Shown: positions 28,950 through 40,557, numbered from the stretch's first letter. The stretch is 55,878 nucleotides of DNA from Streptococcus lactarius (GCF_016642265.1 NZ_MRXX01000009.1:1-55878); one strand, 5' to 3'. The notes: a model not told the origin generated them from the sequence alone. Program-made: numbers and translations.

Positions 28950-29777
28950 TTACCCACGCCAGAAGGTATCAAATACCGTAATTGGTAGATGGCGTTTGTG
29001 TTGGCCTTTGTACCACCATTTTTCAATAGTTGCTTGAGTTTCTGGGCTCACTTGTTTGCCTTCTAGGTAATCATCGATTTCATTATAGGTGACACCCAGT
29101 GCTACTTCATCCGCAACACCTGGTTTTTCTTCTTCCAAATCTGCAGTTGGGATTTTCTCATAGAGAGCAGGATCAGCTCCTAGGGCTTTAAGCAATTGTT
29201 TTCCTTGGCGCTTGTTCAATCGGAATAGAGGTAAAATATCGGCACCACCATCCCCAAATTTGGTGAAGAAACCTGTAATGTTTTCCGCTGCATGGTCCGT
29301 CCCAATTACGGCTCCACTCCGCGCTCCTGCTAAAGCATACTGAGCAATCATACGGCTCCGTGCCTTGATATTGCCCTTGTTGAAGTCGGAGATATCCGTT
29401 CCTGTTGCTTCAACAGCACGTTCCATGGCATCGACCGATTCCTTAATATTGACAACTAAGCTCACATCAGGCTGGATGAAGGCCAAGGCTTTTTGGGCAT
29501 CTGCTTCATCTGCCTGCACGCCATAAGGAAGACGAACGGCAATAAATTGGTAAGAGGTATCTCCAGTCTCGCTCCGCATTTCTTCCATGGCTAGTTGGGC
29601 CAACCGTCCTGCAAGGGTTGAATCTTGCCCTCCTGAGATTCCTAAGACAAAGGTCTTCAGAAAGGGATGTTTTTGCAAGTACTCTTTTAAGAAATCAACT
29701 GACCGACGAATTTCTTCCTGTGGATCAATGCTAGGCTTCACACCTAATTGTTGAATAATCTCTTCTTGCAAACTCAT
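28950..29777 (-). CDS. nadE: NAD synthetase (ammonia-dependent)
   Basis: The 275-residue enzyme amidates nicotinate adenine dinucleotide to NAD. The PP-loop motif [16 protein letters not shown] is clear, as are [11 protein letters not shown] and [23 protein letters not shown]. There is no glutaminase domain, so ammonia is the nitrogen source. The start overlaps the pncB stop by 4 nt. Together they form the niacin-salvage route to NAD. Confidence 0.97.
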   Translation of the reverse strand: MSLQEEIIQQLGVKPSIDPQEEIRRSVDFLKEYLQKHPFLKTFVLGISGGQDSTLAGRLAQLAMEEMRSETGDTSYQFIAVRLPYGVQADEADAQKALAFIQPDVSLVVNIKESVDAMERAVEATGTDISDFNKGNIKARSRMIAQYALAGARSGAVIGTDHAAENITGFFTKFGDGGADILPLFRLNKRQGKQLLKALGADPALYEKIPTADLEEEKPGVADEVALGVTYNEIDDYLEGKQVSPETQATIEKWWYKGQHKRHLPITVFDTFWRG

Positions 29778-31234
29778 TTTGCATCTCCTTCTCCATTGGC
29801 TTTACTGCGCATTTTCTCAATCAAATCCATCTTATCTTGCCAAATATCCTGTGCCAGATCAACAGGGTAGTGTTGAGGATTGAGGACACGTTTGTATTCA
29901 TCCCACAATTGATCGTAATTTTTCCGAGCATATTCTTGAATTTCTGATAATGTTGGCAATTGATAAGCCAATTCTCCCTCTTTGAAGATCTCTACTAGAA
30001 GAGGAACAGCCTCAAAATTCCGAACTGTTTTATTGATGTAGGTATATGTCGGATGGAACATCTTGAGCTCAGTCAACTGGGAAACATCTACACCATCATA
30101 GGTGATGTAGTCCCCTTCCGACTTACCTTTCTCACGGCTGGTAATCCGCCAGACTTGCTTCTTACCAGGAGTAGAAACTTTCTCTGCATTATTGGAAAGC
30201 TTGATGGTATTGATCATCTCGCCTTTTTCATTTTCTACAGAGACAATCTTGTAGACTGCCCCTAGAGCCGGCTGATCATAAGCAGTGATTAATTTTGTAC
30301 CGACTCCCCAAACATCAATCTTAGCCTTTTGCATCTTGAGGTTGAGAATGGTATTTTCATCAAGGTCGTTCGATGCATAGATTTTAGCATCTGTAAAACC
30401 AGCCTCATCTAATTGCTGACGAACTTTTTTAGAAATATAGGCAATATCTCCTGAATCAATTCGAACACCTAAGAAATTGATTTCATCCCCCAATTCACGC
30501 GCTACCTGGATAGCTGCAGGGACCCCGATGCGAAGGGTATCATAGGTATCTACGAGGAAGACACAATCTTTATGGGTTTTGGCATAAGCCTTGAAGGCTT
30601 GGTAGTCATTCCCATATACCTGCACAAGAGAATGGGCATGGGTTCCTAAAACTGGGATTCCAAAGAGTTTTCCTGCACGCACATTACTAGTCCCATTGGC
30701 ACCACCGATAACTGCCGCACGTGTTCCCCAGATGGCAGCATCCATTTCTTGCGCACGACGGGTTCCAAATTCCATCAAAGGCTCATCTTCAATCACCGAA
30801 CGAATACGAGCTGCCTTTGTTGCGATCAAGGTTTGAAAATTGACGATATTCAAAAGGGCCGTTTCCACCAATTGACACTGAGCCAGAGGTCCTTCTACTT
30901 GTACAATCGGTTCATTGGCAAAGACTAAGTCTCCTTCTTGGGCCGAGCGTACTGTCAGTTCCAGCTTGAGATCACGGAGATAGTCCAAGAAGGCCCCGTG
31001 ATAACCAAGTGACTCTAAATAAGCAATATCACTCTCTGAAAATTGCAGATTCTTTAAATAATCTACAATTCGCTCTAAACCAGCAAAAACAGCATAGCCA
31101 TTTTTGAAAGGTTGGTTACGGAAGAATACTTCAAAAACAGCATGTTTATTGTGGATTCCTTGATCAAAATAGACTTGCATCATGTTTATTTGGTATAAAT
31201 CAGTATGCAAGGTTAAACTGTCATCTGGATACAT
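29774..31234 (-). CDS. pncB: Nicotinate phosphoribosyltransferase
   Basis: The 486-residue enzyme converts nicotinate and PRPP to nicotinate mononucleotide, the first step of niacin salvage. Characteristic stretches are [42 protein letters not shown] and [16 protein letters not shown]. It is coupled to nadE. An AGAGG site precedes the ATG. Confidence 0.96.
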   Translation of the reverse strand: MYPDDSLTLHTDLYQINMMQVYFDQGIHNKHAVFEVFFRNQPFKNGYAVFAGLERIVDYLKNLQFSESDIAYLESLGYHGAFLDYLRDLKLELTVRSAQEGDLVFANEPIVQVEGPLAQCQLVETALLNIVNFQTLIATKAARIRSVIEDEPLMEFGTRRAQEMDAAIWGTRAAVIGGANGTSNVRAGKLFGIPVLGTHAHSLVQVYGNDYQAFKAYAKTHKDCVFLVDTYDTLRIGVPAAIQVARELGDEINFLGVRIDSGDIAYISKKVRQQLDEAGFTDAKIYASNDLDENTILNLKMQKAKIDVWGVGTKLITAYDQPALGAVYKIVSVENEKGEMINTIKLSNNAEKVSTPGKKQVWRITSREKGKSEGDYITYDGVDVSQLTELKMFHPTYTYINKTVRNFEAVPLLVEIFKEGELAYQLPTLSEIQEYARKNYDQLWDEYKRVLNPQHYPVDLAQDIWQDKMDLIEKMRSKANGEGDAK

Positions 31235-31293
31235 ATGTACTACCTCTTTTTTTATTGATTTGTTCTATGAAAGACTACCATAAAATTAGTACC

Positions 31294-31302
31294 ATTATAG
31301 CA
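31294..31302 (-). promoter_or_regulatory. pncB-nadE promoter
   Basis: The minus strand reads TGCTATAAT, an extended -10 with a weak TATTCA-like -35 17 nt upstream. I do not see a NiaR-type inverted repeat that I would trust. Confidence 0.55.
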
Positions 31303-31337
31303 TATTTCAGCCCTATTGAATACTGAAATAAAAACAG

Positions 31338-31367
31338 AAAAAATCTGAGACACAAAGCCCCAGATTT
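31338..31367 (-). terminator. trxB terminator
   Basis: The stem AAATCTG/CAGATTT is followed on the minus strand by six T, right after the trxB stop. Confidence 0.75.
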
Positions 31368-31375
31368 CTTAAAGT

Positions 31376-32287
31376 TTAAGCGTTTTCTGTGATATATTTG
31401 TAGACTTCTTGTCCAGCAATTGCGCCGTCTCCGACTGCTGTCGTCACTTGACGTAGGTCTTTTTGACGAACATCTCCGACTGCAAAAATACCTGGAACAG
31501 CCGTTTTCATATGATCATCTGTCACCACCCAACCGTTCTCATCCAAAATACCAAGATCGCTTGCAAAATCGCTAACAGGATCTAAACCTACATAGATAAA
31601 GACGCCACCAACGGCTTTCTCTCTGACCTCTCCTGTCTTGACATCTTTTAAAAGAACAGAGGTTACCTTTTGATCTCCCTTAATTTCTTCAACAACAGTA
31701 TTCCAAGCAAAGTGGATTTTATCATTGGCAAAAGCTCGATCTTGAAGAACTTTTTGGGCCCGAAGCTCATCTCGACGATGAGCAATGGTCACTGTCTTTG
31801 CAAACTGAGTCAAAAAGACAGCTTCTTCTACCGCAGAATCGCCACCACCAACGACTAGGAGATCCTCATCTCGAAAGAAAGCTCCGTCACAGACAGCACA
31901 ATAAGAAACTCCTCTGCTATTCAGTTCCGCTTCACCAGGGACATTCAATGAACGGTGGTTAGACCCTGTTGCAATCACCACGGTTTTAGCCTCAAATTCT
32001 CCATCATCTGTTATGATTTTCTTACTAATTCCCTTGTCTTCAATGCGCTCTACTTGACCAAATAAATGCTCCACACCAAGATTTTCTAAAGGTTCAAACA
32101 TTTTTTCAGCCAATTCTGGACCACTGATATTTGCATAGCCAGGATAGTTTTCAATGTCAGACGTATTGTTCATTTGACCGCCTGGAATTCCTCTTTCAAT
32201 CAGCGCAACTTTTAAATTACTTCGTGCCGCATAAAGGGCAGCAGTCATCCCTGCAGGACCTGCTCCAATAATCACTGTATCAAACAT
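31376..32287 (-). CDS. trxB: Thioredoxin reductase
   Basis: The 303-residue flavoprotein has the FAD-binding GAGPAGMTAALYAARS, redox CAVC in SYCAVCDGAFF, the NADPH-binding VGGGDSAVEEA, and the C-terminal FAVGDVRQKDLRQVTTAVGDGAIAG. It uses NADPH to reduce thioredoxin. I use the ATG at 32287, with AGAGG about six bases upstream, rather than the TTG two codons before. It is the last gene of the ABC transporter-DUF4059-trxB series. Confidence 0.97.
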   Translation of the reverse strand: MFDTVIIGAGPAGMTAALYAARSNLKVALIERGIPGGQMNNTSDIENYPGYANISGPELAEKMFEPLENLGVEHLFGQVERIEDKGISKKIITDDGEFEAKTVVIATGSNHRSLNVPGEAELNSRGVSYCAVCDGAFFRDEDLLVVGGGDSAVEEAVFLTQFAKTVTIAHRRDELRAQKVLQDRAFANDKIHFAWNTVVEEIKGDQKVTSVLLKDVKTGEVREKAVGGVFIYVGLDPVSDFASDLGILDENGWVVTDDHMKTAVPGIFAVGDVRQKDLRQVTTAVGDGAIAGQEVYKYITENA

Positions 32288-32345
32288 ACTCAACCTCTTT
32301 CTGTTTCGTTGTCATCATTATAATTCTAACACGATCTTTTTGCAA

Positions 32346-32573
32346 TTATCGTGCTTGAAAGATAAACAAGATCCCTATGACCGCAAAGGTTAAAATAGGA
32401 ATCGTCATGATATCAATTAAGAGGATATCATACAAATGCGCTTGTCGTTGCTTGGCTGTTTTATCTTTCTTCTTAAGGGCACGATAGCCAATCCAAACAC
32501 AAGAAGCAATTGCCACTAAAATTGTTGTCGTCACTAGACTTTGCAGATATAAGGATAATAATTTATTTAACAT
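32346..32573 (-). CDS. Small membrane protein, DUF4059 family
   Basis: The protein of about 75 residues has two hydrophobic helices (about 6-27 and 50-73) joined by a basic loop RALKKKDKTAKQRQ. Its function is unknown. A gene of this type recurs between a polar amino-acid ABC transporter and trxB in streptococci. I start at the second of two adjacent ATGs (32573), which has GGAG five bases upstream. Confidence 0.8.
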   Translation of the reverse strand: MLNKLLSLYLQSLVTTTILVAIASCVWIGYRALKKKDKTAKQRQAHLYDILLIDIMTIPILTFAVIGILFIFQAR

Positions 32574-32654
32574 CATGACTCCAAATATTTTTACATTTTC
32601 AGAAAACAAACCCAGCTAGCACCGCCAGCTGAGTCTTACCTCTTTTCTATTATA

Positions 32655-33398
32655 TCAAACATAGGTCCGTTTGTAACTAGCAAAGAATTCTTTTGTCCGT
32701 TCTTCTTTTGGATGTTGCATGATTTCCTCTGGTGTTCCAGATTCAAGAATCCGTCCTTTATCCAAAAACAAGACCTTATCTGCCACTTGCGCTACAAAAG
32801 ACATATCATGGCTGACCAGTACCATGGTTTGCCCTGATTTGGCTGCATTAGCAATGGATTTTTCCACTTCTCCAACCAATTCTGGATCCAAGGCTGAAGT
32901 TGGTTCGTCCAGCAAAAGAACTTCTGGTTTCATGGCCAAGGCACGAGCCAAAGCCACGCGTTGCTTTTGCCCACCTGAGAGGTGACGAGGATAGTGATTT
33001 TGACGATCCGATAGGCCGACTTTTGCTAGTTCTTCTCGTGCAATTTTCGTTGCTTCTTGATCGGATAAGCCCTTGACAACAACGAGCCCTTCTTTCACAT
33101 TTTCAAGAGCTGTTTTTCTTCCAAATAAATTAAACTGTTGGAAAACCATGGCCAATTTTCTTCTTAAGGTTAAGATTTGATCTTGGCTAATGTGCTCAAA
33201 ATCAACCTCGAAATCATCAATCTTAATTCTACCGCTATCCGGTGATTCCAAATAGTTTAAACTACGTAAGAAGGTTGATTTCCCAGCACCCGAAGACCCG
33301 ATTAAGGCTACGACTTCCCCTTTTTGAATTTCCAAACTCAGTTTATTTAAAACCTTTTGACCTGAAAATGTCTTTGATAATTCTGAAATATAAATCAT
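32655..33398 (-). CDS. Polar amino-acid ABC transporter, ATP-binding protein
   Basis: The 247-residue ATPase has Walker A GSSGAGKST, Q-loop MVFQQFNLF, signature LSGGQKQRVALARAL, Walker B VLLLDEPTSALDP and the switch His in LVSHDM. It resembles GlnQ-type ATPases that power glutamine, cystine or other polar amino-acid import. Its ATG overlaps the permease stop by one base. No substrate-binding protein is encoded nearby, so the substrate stays open. Confidence 0.95.
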   Translation of the reverse strand: MIYISELSKTFSGQKVLNKLSLEIQKGEVVALIGSSGAGKSTFLRSLNYLESPDSGRIKIDDFEVDFEHISQDQILTLRRKLAMVFQQFNLFGRKTALENVKEGLVVVKGLSDQEATKIAREELAKVGLSDRQNHYPRHLSGGQKQRVALARALAMKPEVLLLDEPTSALDPELVGEVEKSIANAAKSGQTMVLVSHDMSFVAQVADKVLFLDKGRILESGTPEEIMQHPKEERTKEFFASYKRTYV

Positions 33399-34198
33399 TA
33401 GATCCGGACCTCCTGATCTGGTAAATCAATGGTTACGGGAGTCTCAATATCCAGTCGACGTTCAATGTGGCGGCCTAGCATTTCAATGAGGATATTCACA
33501 ATCCAGTAAACAATCGATACTGTGATAAAGCGTTCAAAGTACTTCAAATCGCTCCCCCCAATAATCCGTGCTTGGGCAAAAATTTCAACCACACTGGCAC
33601 TAAAGGCGAGCGAGGTCCCCTTGGTTAAGCCAATGAGAGAGTTGATTAAGGTCGGGGTTGCAACGACTGCTGCATTGGGAATAATAATCCGGCGATAAAC
33701 TTGACGGTTGGTCATCCCAAGACTACGCGCTGCCTCAATTTCACCAGGATCAACCGATAAAATGGCTGCCCGGATGGTCTCACTAGCATAAGCTGCCTCA
33801 TTAAAGGCAAGAGCCACAATTGCAAATAACTCAGCTGGAATGGCATTAATATTAAAAGCTGTTCCATAAGACTGATTGATCGCTTTTAAAATAAGAGGAA
33901 TCCCATAATAGGTCAACATCAACTGAACCAACAAAGGAGTCCCCCGTAAAAAACTGACAAAAACAGCTTGAATCGGGTAAAGAATTCGTACACGATTAAT
34001 TTTGACCAAAGCAAAAATCATGGCAAAAATAATTCCAAAAAATGCGCCTCCTAGGGCTAATAAAATCGTCACAGGCAATTTTCCTATGACAGCCGGAAAT
34101 GCATCCAATACGGCTCTCAAACTAAACAGCTTGCTATCTGGAACGTGTTTTAAAAAGTCAGCATACCAGTTGGCAGCTAAAAGATTAGTTGTAAACAT
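33398..34198 (-). CDS. Polar amino-acid ABC transporter, permease protein
   Basis: The 266-residue permease has about five membrane segments and the EAA loop EAARSLGMTNRQVYRRIIIPNA that docks on the ATPase. It belongs to the His/Glu/Gln/Arg/opine permease family. I use the ATG at 34198, preceded by AAAGGAAG. It heads the leftward series with its ATPase, the DUF4059 protein and trxB. Confidence 0.94.
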   Translation of the reverse strand: MFTTNLLAANWYADFLKHVPDSKLFSLRAVLDAFPAVIGKLPVTILLALGGAFFGIIFAMIFALVKINRVRILYPIQAVFVSFLRGTPLLVQLMLTYYGIPLILKAINQSYGTAFNINAIPAELFAIVALAFNEAAYASETIRAAILSVDPGEIEAARSLGMTNRQVYRRIIIPNAAVVATPTLINSLIGLTKGTSLAFSASVVEIFAQARIIGGSDLKYFERFITVSIVYWIVNILIEMLGRHIERRLDIETPVTIDLPDQEVRI

Positions 34199-34227
34199 TT
34201 TTGTTACTTCCTTTCTCGAACATAAAC

Positions 34228-34257
34228 ATTCTATCACATTCACTATCGGAATTCCAA
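34228..34257 (-). promoter_or_regulatory. Promoter of the ABC transporter-DUF4059-trxB series
   Basis: On the minus strand TTGGAA (34252-34257), an 18-nt spacer and an extended -10 TGATAGAAT (TAGAAT at 34228-34233). Confidence 0.65.
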
Positions 34258-34275
34258 AAATTGCTACAGAAATAG

Positions 34276-34314
34276 AAAAATGATAGACTACTCAAATTTA
34301 GTCTATCATAATTT
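34276..34314 (-). terminator. Terminator after the DEAD-box helicase gene
   Basis: An 11-bp perfect stem ATGATAGACTA/TAGTCTATCAT is followed on the minus strand by TTTTTC. The opposite side also ends in AATTTT. Confidence 0.8.
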
Positions 34315-34394
34315 TAGACAAGTTCCTAATAGTTTTTCTTTATGGAGTTCATAAAGAAAATCTATGTTTTCTTCTGAACATTTGAAAGAAGGGG

Positions 34395-35738
34395 TTAGAA
34401 AGTTTGGCGTTTGGCCTTTCGTTCCGCCCGACCACGCGCACGGTTTTCAGCCCGCTTAGCTTTTCTCCGCTTTTCATCAACTGCCCATTTGATTTTTTTC
34501 TTGTAGCCTGGTTTGATTTTTTTCTTTTTCTTCTTCACCAGACCAATCATTTCGATGTCGAGTTTCTCTTGCTTTTTCTCACGATTGGCCCGTCTGTCCC
34601 GATCATAAGTATCTTCAATAACCCCATTTTTCAACACTTTCGGTACGAAACGAATTCCCATTTTTTCGAGTTCACGGATATCTGAATCATCACTCGGTTG
34701 ATAAAGAGTAATAGCGACACCTGGTAGACCATTGCGTCCTGTCCGGCCAACACGGTGAACAAAGAAGGAAAGATCTTGTGGAATAGCATCGTTGATGACA
34801 TGACTCACCCCTTCGATATCAATTCCACGAGCCGCTAAATCGGTGGCCACAATATACTCAAAATCAAGATTTTTCACCTGGTTCATGATCCGTTTCCGTT
34901 CACGTGGTGGAATATCTCCGTGAATCTTCGCCACTTTTAATCCTTGAGCCACTAAATAGGCATGGAGATCATCTGCTCTCGTTTTGGTATTGACGAAAAT
35001 CATGGCCAAATAAGGTTGCAAGGTCTTGGTCAATTGGTAAATTTGCTCATTTTTATCCCGACCCTTAGTCGAAACCAGCCAATTATCGATGGTATCTGAA
35101 ATCACCGTCTTGGTCTTAATTTGCTCCATGACTGGGTTTGAGAGATATTTTTTCAAGAAAGGCTGCAATTTTTGCGGAATGGTGGCTGAAAAAACTAAAA
35201 ATTGCAGTTGTTGCGGAAGCCTTGAAGCAATCTTATCCACAGTAGACAAGAATCCCATGTCCAGCGTCATATCTGCCTCATCTACCACAAAAGTATGAGC
35301 CTTATGAATAGCCAGATCACCCGATGCAACCAGATCATAGATCCGGCCTGGAGTTCCAATCACGATATGTGGTTGTTTGACCTGCAGTTTTTCAATCTGA
35401 CGGCTTTTATCCGTTCCTCCAACATAATTCACAATTCGAATCTCTTTTTCAGAATGACTAGCGATTTGACGAGCAGCTTGGTAAATTTGCGTCGCCAACT
35501 CCCGACTAGGAGCCGTGATGACCGCTTCAACTTGTTGGCTGTCTTCATTTAAGGTTTGAAAAATCGGCAAGAGGAAAGTATGGGTCTTCCCAGAACCTGT
35601 CTTTGACTCTCCTACCAAATCATTTCCAGCTAAGACAATCGGAATTAGTTTTTCCTGTACTTCGGTTGCTTCTCTAAAATTGATTTCTTTCAGTGCCTCT
35701 TGAATATAGGGCTTAAAATTAAACTCTGTAAATTTCAT
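34395..35738 (-). CDS. DEAD-box RNA helicase (CshB-like)
   Basis: The 447-residue helicase has the Q motif FKPYIQEALKEINFREATEVQ, Walker A SKTGSGKT, DEAD in VVDEADMTLDMG, FSATIP, and the C-domain VHRVGRTGRNG. A highly basic tail, rich in Lys and Arg from about residue 395, suggests RNA or ribosome binding. Roles of relatives are cold adaptation, ribosome assembly and mRNA turnover. The ATG at 35738 has AAAGGA upstream; an in-frame ATG at 35756 lies before that site. Confidence 0.93.
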   Translation of the reverse strand: MKFTEFNFKPYIQEALKEINFREATEVQEKLIPIVLAGNDLVGESKTGSGKTHTFLLPIFQTLNEDSQQVEAVITAPSRELATQIYQAARQIASHSEKEIRIVNYVGGTDKSRQIEKLQVKQPHIVIGTPGRIYDLVASGDLAIHKAHTFVVDEADMTLDMGFLSTVDKIASRLPQQLQFLVFSATIPQKLQPFLKKYLSNPVMEQIKTKTVISDTIDNWLVSTKGRDKNEQIYQLTKTLQPYLAMIFVNTKTRADDLHAYLVAQGLKVAKIHGDIPPRERKRIMNQVKNLDFEYIVATDLAARGIDIEGVSHVINDAIPQDLSFFVHRVGRTGRNGLPGVAITLYQPSDDSDIRELEKMGIRFVPKVLKNGVIEDTYDRDRRANREKKQEKLDIEMIGLVKKKKKKIKPGYKKKIKWAVDEKRRKAKRAENRARGRAERKAKRQTF

Positions 35739-35842
35739 TTTCTCAGTTCCTTTCATGATCTCTATTATTATATCAGAAAAGCTGACTTCGTGCCTCTCTT
35801 ATGAGTCATTTTTCCTAACCAACAAAGTCTCTCTGAGTCAGC

Positions 35843-35869
35843 AAAAAAGCGATGGGCAAGCCCACCGTC
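35843..35869 (-). terminator. mraY terminator
   Basis: The stem GGTGGGC/GCCCATC with a two-base loop, extended by outer pairs, is followed on the minus strand by six T. Confidence 0.8.
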
Positions 35870-35874
35870 TTTTT

Positions 35875-36867
35875 TTATAAGTAGAGAAGAACAAGAGTGA
35901 TGACACTTGTTACCAAGGCAATGGACCACATAAAGGCATCCACTTTCCATTCTGACCAGTTTTGGCCATTTCCAGAAAGTCCCCCCAGTTCTAAATGATG
36001 GTGGAAAGGAGTCATTCTGAAAATCCGTCGCCCTTCCCCGTAGCGTTTCTTGGTCCATTTGAAATAGGTCACTTGTAGCATCACTGAACCTGTTTCAATG
36101 ACATAGACCAGACCAATCAGGAGCAAGGTCCACTCTACATGCAGAGCCATTGACAAAGCTGCAAGCATCCCTCCAAGAGCTAGACTACCGACATCTCCCA
36201 TAAAGATTTTAGCCGGCTTGTGGTTGAAGACAAAGAATCCTAGCAAGGCCCCAATCATACTCAAGGTGACAAAGAGAATGTCCCATTTCCCTTGCATATA
36301 GGCAATAAAGGAATAGGCACTCAGGCTAATGGCAACGGAGATGCTGGCTAATCCATCGATCCCATCTGTCAAATTGACAGCATTTGAGAAACCAACCAAC
36401 CAAAATAAAGCAAAGAGAATGTAGAAATGGCCCAAGTAAAGTTCATATCCGAAAACATTCAAAAGGCTTCCTGCACCGTGGCGTTCAGAAAAAATATAGA
36501 AGATGATTCCACCAACAAGTTGAAGGGCCAATTTTTGTTTTGGGTTAAGACCTTCATTAATCTTACGAAAAACTTTTAAAAAGTCATCCAAAAATCCAAC
36601 AATTCCATAAAGAATCAAGATAAATAGAATCAGTTGAACAGGGCGCGTGAAATTTCCAGTCAATACGGTAACGACAAAACTAACTAGAACGGCTGTAATG
36701 AGAAATACAACTCCACCCATTGTCGGAGTGCCAGCTTTCGCTTTGTGTTGTTTCACATCTTCGTGCATTTGTTGCCCAGAAATATGAGCACGATGGTAAA
36801 ATCGAATAAAGGCTGGAATAGCAGCCACTGTTAATAGAAACGATACAAGGATCGTAGCAATATACAT
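35875..36867 (-). CDS. mraY: Phospho-MurNAc-pentapeptide translocase
   Basis: The 330-residue polytopic enzyme has about ten membrane helices. It carries [11 protein letters not shown], the catalytic [17 protein letters not shown], and [12 protein letters not shown] motifs, and the C-terminal [14 protein letters not shown]. It makes lipid I on the inner leaflet. It follows pbp2X after one base, forming the end of the dcw fragment. Confidence 0.97.
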   Translation of the reverse strand: MYIATILVSFLLTVAAIPAFIRFYHRAHISGQQMHEDVKQHKAKAGTPTMGGVVFLITAVLVSFVVTVLTGNFTRPVQLILFILILYGIVGFLDDFLKVFRKINEGLNPKQKLALQLVGGIIFYIFSERHGAGSLLNVFGYELYLGHFYILFALFWLVGFSNAVNLTDGIDGLASISVAISLSAYSFIAYMQGKWDILFVTLSMIGALLGFFVFNHKPAKIFMGDVGSLALGGMLAALSMALHVEWTLLLIGLVYVIETGSVMLQVTYFKWTKKRYGEGRRIFRMTPFHHHLELGGLSGNGQNWSEWKVDAFMWSIALVTSVITLVLLYL

Positions 36868-36868
36868 C

Positions 36869-39151
36869 TTAGTCTCCTAATGTTAACGTAATCTTTTTAG
36901 TTTTATTGAGTGAGGTGTTCATTTTGACACTTTGTTTAGTTACTTTCTTTCCACTACCTTTATAGGTAATCTCAATTCCAGTCCATTCTCCAAAGATGTC
37001 TGCATTTTTCTTAGTCCAACCATACATATCTGGAACCGCATCAAAGTCTTCTGTCAATAACAATACTTGCTGATTGGCTTTGACTTTAGAGCCTATATCC
37101 ACAGACATTTTGCGGATATTTTCCCCGGTTCCTAGGACAATTGGTTGCACCAAATTGCGACGCAATTCCTCTGAATAAGCACCTGGGCTCAAATTTTGTT
37201 TCAGATTCAACTCCTTAGAGAGAGTTTCTACTGAAGGGATTTTGTAGGTCGTTTCTTTGGTCACACCATCCAACGTTGGTGCCTCTGATGTTAAGTGCAA
37301 TTCGTCTTTTAAAGCAACTGCATCTTCCAAAATAGGATTGACCAGCTCTTTCCAGCTGGTGAATGAGAATTTCACTTCTGGTTGTTGGACCGTCACATAC
37401 ATGATGAATTCAGGATCTTCTGCAGGTGTCATGGCTACAACCGAGTAGATATAATCATTTTCTCCTTGCAAGTATCCTTGATCTGTCGCCATTTGGGCAG
37501 TCCCTGATTTCACCGCAACGTTTTGACCGGGTACCTGAATGATGGGTCCATCACTGTACAAGGTTCCATACTCTGGATCTGTTCCGACCGTGATCATATA
37601 ATTTCGAGTCTGTTGTGCAGCTGATCCTGAAACTGGTTTTCCAACAACTTCTTTTTTTGATTTGCGGGCCGTGTCTGATTTTTTATCGTAAATGGCACTA
37701 ATAAACTTCGGCTCCAACATTTGTCCATCATTAGCGATGGCGCTAAAGGCCCGTAACATTTGGGTTTGACTGACGGAAATCCCTTGACCGAAAGAAGACA
37801 TGGCTTGAGTGACATAGTTATCACCTGGTAGGCCTCCAAAACTTTCGTCTCCCATTCCAAAACGTGTAGGAAGTCCGAACTTAAAGAGTGTGAGGTAATT
37901 CATCCAGACACTATTGCCCATCTTCTGTTCTAGCTTGGTCATCCCAATATTACTTGAATAGGCAAAAGCTTGGGCAATATTCATATAGCGACCTTCTGAC
38001 AAGCCCATATTGACATCCCAGTCACGGATCGTCGCATCTTTTACTTGTAGTTCGTTATTGTAGTATCCCTCATTATAGGCTGGGAAAGTCCCATGATCAA
38101 TCGCCGCAGCCAAGGTCATGACCTTCATAGTCGAACCTGGTTCGTATTGACCCTGGTAAAGAATCGTGTTCCAGGTTCTCAGATTCTTAATATCCAAGCC
38201 TTCTTTGGTATCTGCATTATAGGTTGGACGTTGTGTCGTTGCAAGGATTTCCCCCGTTTTGGCACTGACCAGGGTCGCACTGACATATTTCCCTTTCACC
38301 TTTTCTTGGAAAACATCCATACGCGTCTCAAGGTAGGTTTGTAATTCTGCTGAAATGGTCGTATAGACATCTTTTCCATCTTCTGTTTTGACAGAAACCT
38401 TATCTGAACCAGGAACGATATTGCCGTTTCGGTCTTTATCATAGGTGATAACCCCATTTTGACCAGCGAGAATACGATCGAGGGATTTCTCCATCCCTGA
38501 TTGTCCCTTCAGGGTTTTATTCCCCTCTTTATCTTCTTGAAGAGAGGCCTGACCTATAAATTGAGAAGCAAAAACTCCATTTTTATAGCTTCGATTTGGA
38601 CTGGTTGTAAAGGCAACACCTTCAATCTTCGCCGCTTCCATGGCCTCACGGATGGCTGTCATATTACTATAAGTTATGCCGTTTCCGTTCGAGCCAAAAG
38701 AAACCTGTTTCAATTTCTTTTGCGACAACTGTTGAATGACGTAATCCTCATCCATCCCTAAGTACTGCTTAAAGATTTCTGCTACTTTTTTAAATTGGCT
38801 CTCTTCTACATAGAGGACTTTCCCAGTTGCTGATTTGTACTTTTTATCAATAACGGCATAAACGTTATAGGTCGTAGCATCTTCTGCAATTACTGCTCCA
38901 TTTCGGTCATAGATCGTTCCACGTTTTGCAGGAACAATGACCGTCTGCTCATGGACTTTTTTTGCTTGATCCGATAAGGTCACACCAAATTTCTTATCGG
39001 TGCCTATAATCAGAGCAAAATTTAAAAGGAAGAGAAAAAAGAGGAAAATCGCCAGTACACTGAGGTTTTTCCCAACTTGTTTTCGATTTTGAGCCGGTAA
39101 ACGGCGTTTTTTCACCGAATACCGAATCAAAAACTTTTTAAATTTATTCAT
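36869..39151 (-). CDS. pbp2X: Penicillin-binding protein 2X (septal class B transpeptidase)
   Basis: The 760-residue protein has a membrane helix (about 30-50), an N-terminal pedestal domain, and a transpeptidase domain with STMK (S340), SSN (399-401) and KSGT (548-551). Two C-terminal PASTA domains follow from about 625. It is the main septal cross-linking enzyme, working with FtsW. Position 547, before KSGT, is Val; susceptible pneumococcus has Leu there. The ATG at 39151 overlaps ftsL by 8 nt with no clear Shine-Dalgarno, so translation should be coupled. Confidence 0.97.
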   Translation of the reverse strand: MNKFKKFLIRYSVKKRRLPAQNRKQVGKNLSVLAIFLFFLFLLNFALIIGTDKKFGVTLSDQAKKVHEQTVIVPAKRGTIYDRNGAVIAEDATTYNVYAVIDKKYKSATGKVLYVEESQFKKVAEIFKQYLGMDEDYVIQQLSQKKLKQVSFGSNGNGITYSNMTAIREAMEAAKIEGVAFTTSPNRSYKNGVFASQFIGQASLQEDKEGNKTLKGQSGMEKSLDRILAGQNGVITYDKDRNGNIVPGSDKVSVKTEDGKDVYTTISAELQTYLETRMDVFQEKVKGKYVSATLVSAKTGEILATTQRPTYNADTKEGLDIKNLRTWNTILYQGQYEPGSTMKVMTLAAAIDHGTFPAYNEGYYNNELQVKDATIRDWDVNMGLSEGRYMNIAQAFAYSSNIGMTKLEQKMGNSVWMNYLTLFKFGLPTRFGMGDESFGGLPGDNYVTQAMSSFGQGISVSQTQMLRAFSAIANDGQMLEPKFISAIYDKKSDTARKSKKEVVGKPVSGSAAQQTRNYMITVGTDPEYGTLYSDGPIIQVPGQNVAVKSGTAQMATDQGYLQGENDYIYSVVAMTPAEDPEFIMYVTVQQPEVKFSFTSWKELVNPILEDAVALKDELHLTSEAPTLDGVTKETTYKIPSVETLSKELNLKQNLSPGAYSEELRRNLVQPIVLGTGENIRKMSVDIGSKVKANQQVLLLTEDFDAVPDMYGWTKKNADIFGEWTGIEITYKGSGKKVTKQSVKMNTSLNKTKKITLTLGD

Positions 39152-39479
39152 CACTACTTGCACTCACTGTTTTTCGATTTTCTTTTTGTAACTTCATTCC
39201 TTGCGAACTGGCAAGTTTCGACAACCGATCATAGCGCGTCAATTCATTTACCTCTTGACGAACATCTGCCAATTCTGTTTTCTTTGTTTCCAGTTCTGTA
39301 TTTAAATCTGTCAATTGATTCTGAACTTGCAAAATCCGTGTTTGCATAAAGACAATGCTGATGGCTAAAATCACACCCGTTAAAACGATCGAGCCGTAAA
39401 AAGCCTTTTCTACTCTGGAGAAACGTCGAAAGTGATCTTGTAAGATCTGTGCTCTTGTTCTCTCTTCTTTTGCTGGCAT
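39144..39479 (-). CDS. ftsL: Cell-division protein FtsL
   Basis: The 111-residue bitopic protein has a cytoplasmic N-terminus, a membrane helix (about 27-47), and an extracellular coiled coil ([31 protein letters not shown]). It forms the FtsQLB complex that activates septal synthesis. The ATG at 39479 has AGAGGA six bases upstream. It lies between rsmH and pbp2X in the standard streptococcal order. Confidence 0.94.
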   Translation of the reverse strand: MPAKEERTRAQILQDHFRRFSRVEKAFYGSIVLTGVILAISIVFMQTRILQVQNQLTDLNTELETKKTELADVRQEVNELTRYDRLSKLASSQGMKLQKENRKTVSASSDE

Positions 39480-39490
39480 ATTCATTCCTC

Positions 39491-40441
39491 TTATTTGTGT
39501 ATTTTTTGAGCTACCCGCAACTTAGCAGAATGGGACCGATTGTTTTCCTCAAGCTCTTCTTGACTAGGTAGGATTGGCTTGCGGTTGACCAATTCTATTT
39601 TGGGTTTCAACTCATCTGGAATAAAGGGAAGTCCTTTGGGTACTTCAACAGTTGAAGCTTCTTTAAAGAGTTGCTTGGTCAAGCGATCTTCTAGCGAATG
39701 AAAGGTAATCACTGAAATGCGGCCTCCGATGGCAAGCAAATCCATAGCTTGTTGAATCGATTCATCGGCTGCTCCCAACTCATCATTGACTTCGATACGA
39801 ATAGCTTGAAAAATCTGTTTAGCAGGATGGCCCTTTTTCTTGAGTTCCTTAGCTGGTTTAGCTGATTTAATGATCTCTGCTAATTCCGTTGTCGTTTCAA
39901 TTGGTTTAATAGCCCGTGTCTGCTCAATTTTCCGAGCAATTTGCTTTGAAAATTTATCCTCTCCATACTTGAAAAAGATTCGGACTAAATCATGATAATC
40001 ATAGGAATTCACAACTTCATAAGCTGTCAAGGAAGCCTCTTGATTCATGCGCATGTCCAAAGGTGCATCTTTCTTATATGAAAAGCCGCGTTCCCGTTCA
40101 TCCAATTGAGGGCTGGATACTCCTAAATCGTAACAAATTCCATCGATTTCAGTCACTCCCAATTCATTTAGGCGCTCCTTCAACTGACGGAAGTTTCCCT
40201 TAATAAAGGTTACCATGCCTCTCTCAATGAAAGGAGACAAACGAGTTTTCGCATTCTCAATCGCATGCTGATCCTGATCAAAGGCGTATAAATGACCAAA
40301 TTCACTTAACTTTCCTAACAAATATTCACTATGTCCTGCTCCCCCCAATGTGGCATCCACATAGACCCCATCTGGCTTAACATCCAGCATATCAATGGTC
40401 TCATGGAGCAAAACGGTTACATGATGAAATTCTTTACTCAT
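39491..40441 (-). CDS. rsmH: 16S rRNA m4C1402 methyltransferase RsmH (MraW)
   Basis: The 316-residue enzyme starts with [13 protein letters not shown] and has the SAM-binding [34 protein letters not shown], and [14 protein letters not shown] motifs. It methylates N4 of C1402 in the decoding centre. It heads the rsmH-ftsL-pbp2X-mraY unit. Confidence 0.96.
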   Translation of the reverse strand: MSKEFHHVTVLLHETIDMLDVKPDGVYVDATLGGAGHSEYLLGKLSEFGHLYAFDQDQHAIENAKTRLSPFIERGMVTFIKGNFRQLKERLNELGVTEIDGICYDLGVSSPQLDERERGFSYKKDAPLDMRMNQEASLTAYEVVNSYDYHDLVRIFFKYGEDKFSKQIARKIEQTRAIKPIETTTELAEIIKSAKPAKELKKKGHPAKQIFQAIRIEVNDELGAADESIQQAMDLLAIGGRISVITFHSLEDRLTKQLFKEASTVEVPKGLPFIPDELKPKIELVNRKPILPSQEELEENNRSHSAKLRVAQKIHK

Positions 40442-40557
40442 ATCTTTACTATTTTACCATAAATAGGGACAAGATGCACCCCTGAAAGAATTTTCATTAA
40501 GGGATATTTTTTCTTATGTCTGTCTCTTCGAATGCCCTAATGAAACCTTGATTTTAC